This document shows positions 63,659-64,000 of a stretch of DNA of 64,000 bases, one piece after another. A program made the translations under genes and the position numbers. This DNA comes from Pseudomonadales bacterium (GTDB lineage: Bacteria > Pseudomonadota > Gammaproteobacteria > Pseudomonadales > Azotimanducaceae), in assembly GCA_017642855.1 (NCBI GenBank), contig JAEPOO010000001.1, forward strand, positions 1,645,072-1,709,071, in the 5' to 3' direction. The notes under the pieces were generated by a model. The model was not told the DNA's origin, ran no database searches, and saw only the letters and a list, made by a program, of their open reading frames with translations. How positions within the stretch are numbered: the stretch's first letter is position 1; each line of letters begins with the position of its first letter.

Positions 63659-64000
63659 TTACCTTTCCAAATGCATTTTTTTCGCCAGCCATGGAGAGAC
63701 AATCATCAGCAAAATGCCAATTGAAACCGCCAGGATCGCGAGCTTTTCAAAAACACCCACGTAAACCGACAATGATTCAAGACCGATGCTGACATCCGCG
63801 CCATCACTGCCAATGGCCATTGCACCGGCAATCATCCCTGCCACGTAGGTGGCAAAAGCGCTGGAGAGGAACCAGACCCCCATCATGATGCCGCCGACCT
63901 GAGCCACGCTTAGGCGTGTCACCATGGAAAGGCCCACCGGTGAGAGGCAGAGCTCCCCGGTTGTGTGTAGCAGATACATTAGGGCCAGCCAGAATACGGC
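63659..64000 (-). CDS. POT/PTR family proton-coupled oligopeptide transporter, N-terminus cut by window edge
   Basis: The C-terminal 113 residues of a POT family symporter. HTTGELCLSPVGLSMVTRL is the family signature of the late helices, followed by two or three membrane segments and a short basic end, WLAKKMHLER. It imports di- and tripeptides with protons. The gene enters from the right edge, so most of it is not visible. It lies just ahead of the CaiB-type gene. Confidence 0.87.
   Translation of the reverse strand, partial: AVFWLALMYLLHTTGELCLSPVGLSMVTRLSVAQVGGIMMGVWFLSSAFATYVAGMIAGAMAIGSDGADVSIGLESLSVYVGVFEKLAILAVSIGILLMIVSPWLAKKMHLER

Noticed and set aside
1..64000. Mobile island, prophage or CRISPR array
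   Set aside because: No integrase, transposase, phage gene, tRNA-flanked repeats or spaced direct repeats were seen, and gene style is uniform across the window.

Overview
The window reads as chromosome from a heterotrophic, probably marine gammaproteobacterium. The grounds are a complete proteobacterial dedicated sortase system (a gene set best known from marine Gammaproteobacteria), a large TonB-dependent receptor of the type common in marine Proteobacteria, a moderate base composition, and dense packing of lipid and xenobiotic catabolism genes. No tRNA, rRNA, CRISPR array, insertion sequence or phage gene was found. The taxonomic placement is inference.

Layout. 1-8.6 kb: end of an oligopeptide-binding protein, a FATP-type acyl-CoA synthetase, an AbgT transporter, a membrane protein/NADAR pair, a zinc-less MDR reductase, a hidden 59-residue membrane protein, a CNNM/CorC-type protein, a SnoaL-like protein and a Ddn-type reductase. 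8.9-14.3 kb: a Rieske oxygenase next to a sterol-desaturase-family hydroxylase, a CPXCG protein and a TonB receptor with a clear terminator. 14.9-20.4 kb: a flavodoxin-like protein divergent from a tetR-led run (TetR, phytanoyl-CoA dioxygenase-like, SDR, alpha/beta hydrolase), then a second SDR with a secreted DUF952-like protein. 20.8-22.5 kb: the first of three paralogous D-aminoacylase-type amidohydrolases. 24.4-30.7 kb: the sortase system (histidine kinase, response regulator, PdsO, class GN sortase, VIT/vWA target) plus a small tail-anchored protein. 31-41.9 kb: a SnoaL-like protein, a MATE exporter that seems to start at CTG, and a minus-strand run of a copper ATPase, a second amidohydrolase, a DMGDH-like FAD/GcvT protein and a CaiB-type CoA transferase. 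41.9-49.8 kb: MDR reductase, dienelactone hydrolase, Hsp33, a four-gene minus-strand run (lipocalin-like barrel protein, SDR, LLM oxidoreductase, CPBP protease), a phosphotransferase-fold kinase and a double-hotdog thioesterase. 49.8-54 kb: the third amidohydrolase with a PhyH-like dioxygenase and a second Rieske oxygenase. 54.4-64 kb: cytochrome b561-like protein, F420-type PPOX protein, MaoC hydratase, M20 peptidase, epoxide hydrolase, acyl-CoA dehydrogenase coupled to a Ddn-type protein, nitroreductase, lipoprotein phosphoesterase, second CaiB-type protein and a POT transporter cut by the right edge.

How it fits together. Oxygenases (two Rieske, two PhyH-like, one sterol-desaturase family), activation and transfer enzymes (acyl-CoA synthetase, two CaiB family), beta-oxidation-type steps (acyl-CoA dehydrogenase, MaoC hydratase, SDRs) and hydrolases suggest breakdown of branched, cyclic or sterol-like lipids. 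Amidohydrolases, peptide transporters and an M20 peptidase suggest use of N-acylated amino acids or peptides. Four proteins from families that often bind deazaflavin F420 are unusual for this group. The sortase system is the most self-contained functional unit. Genes are very tightly packed: six convergent pairs share exactly the four bases of their interlocked stop codons.
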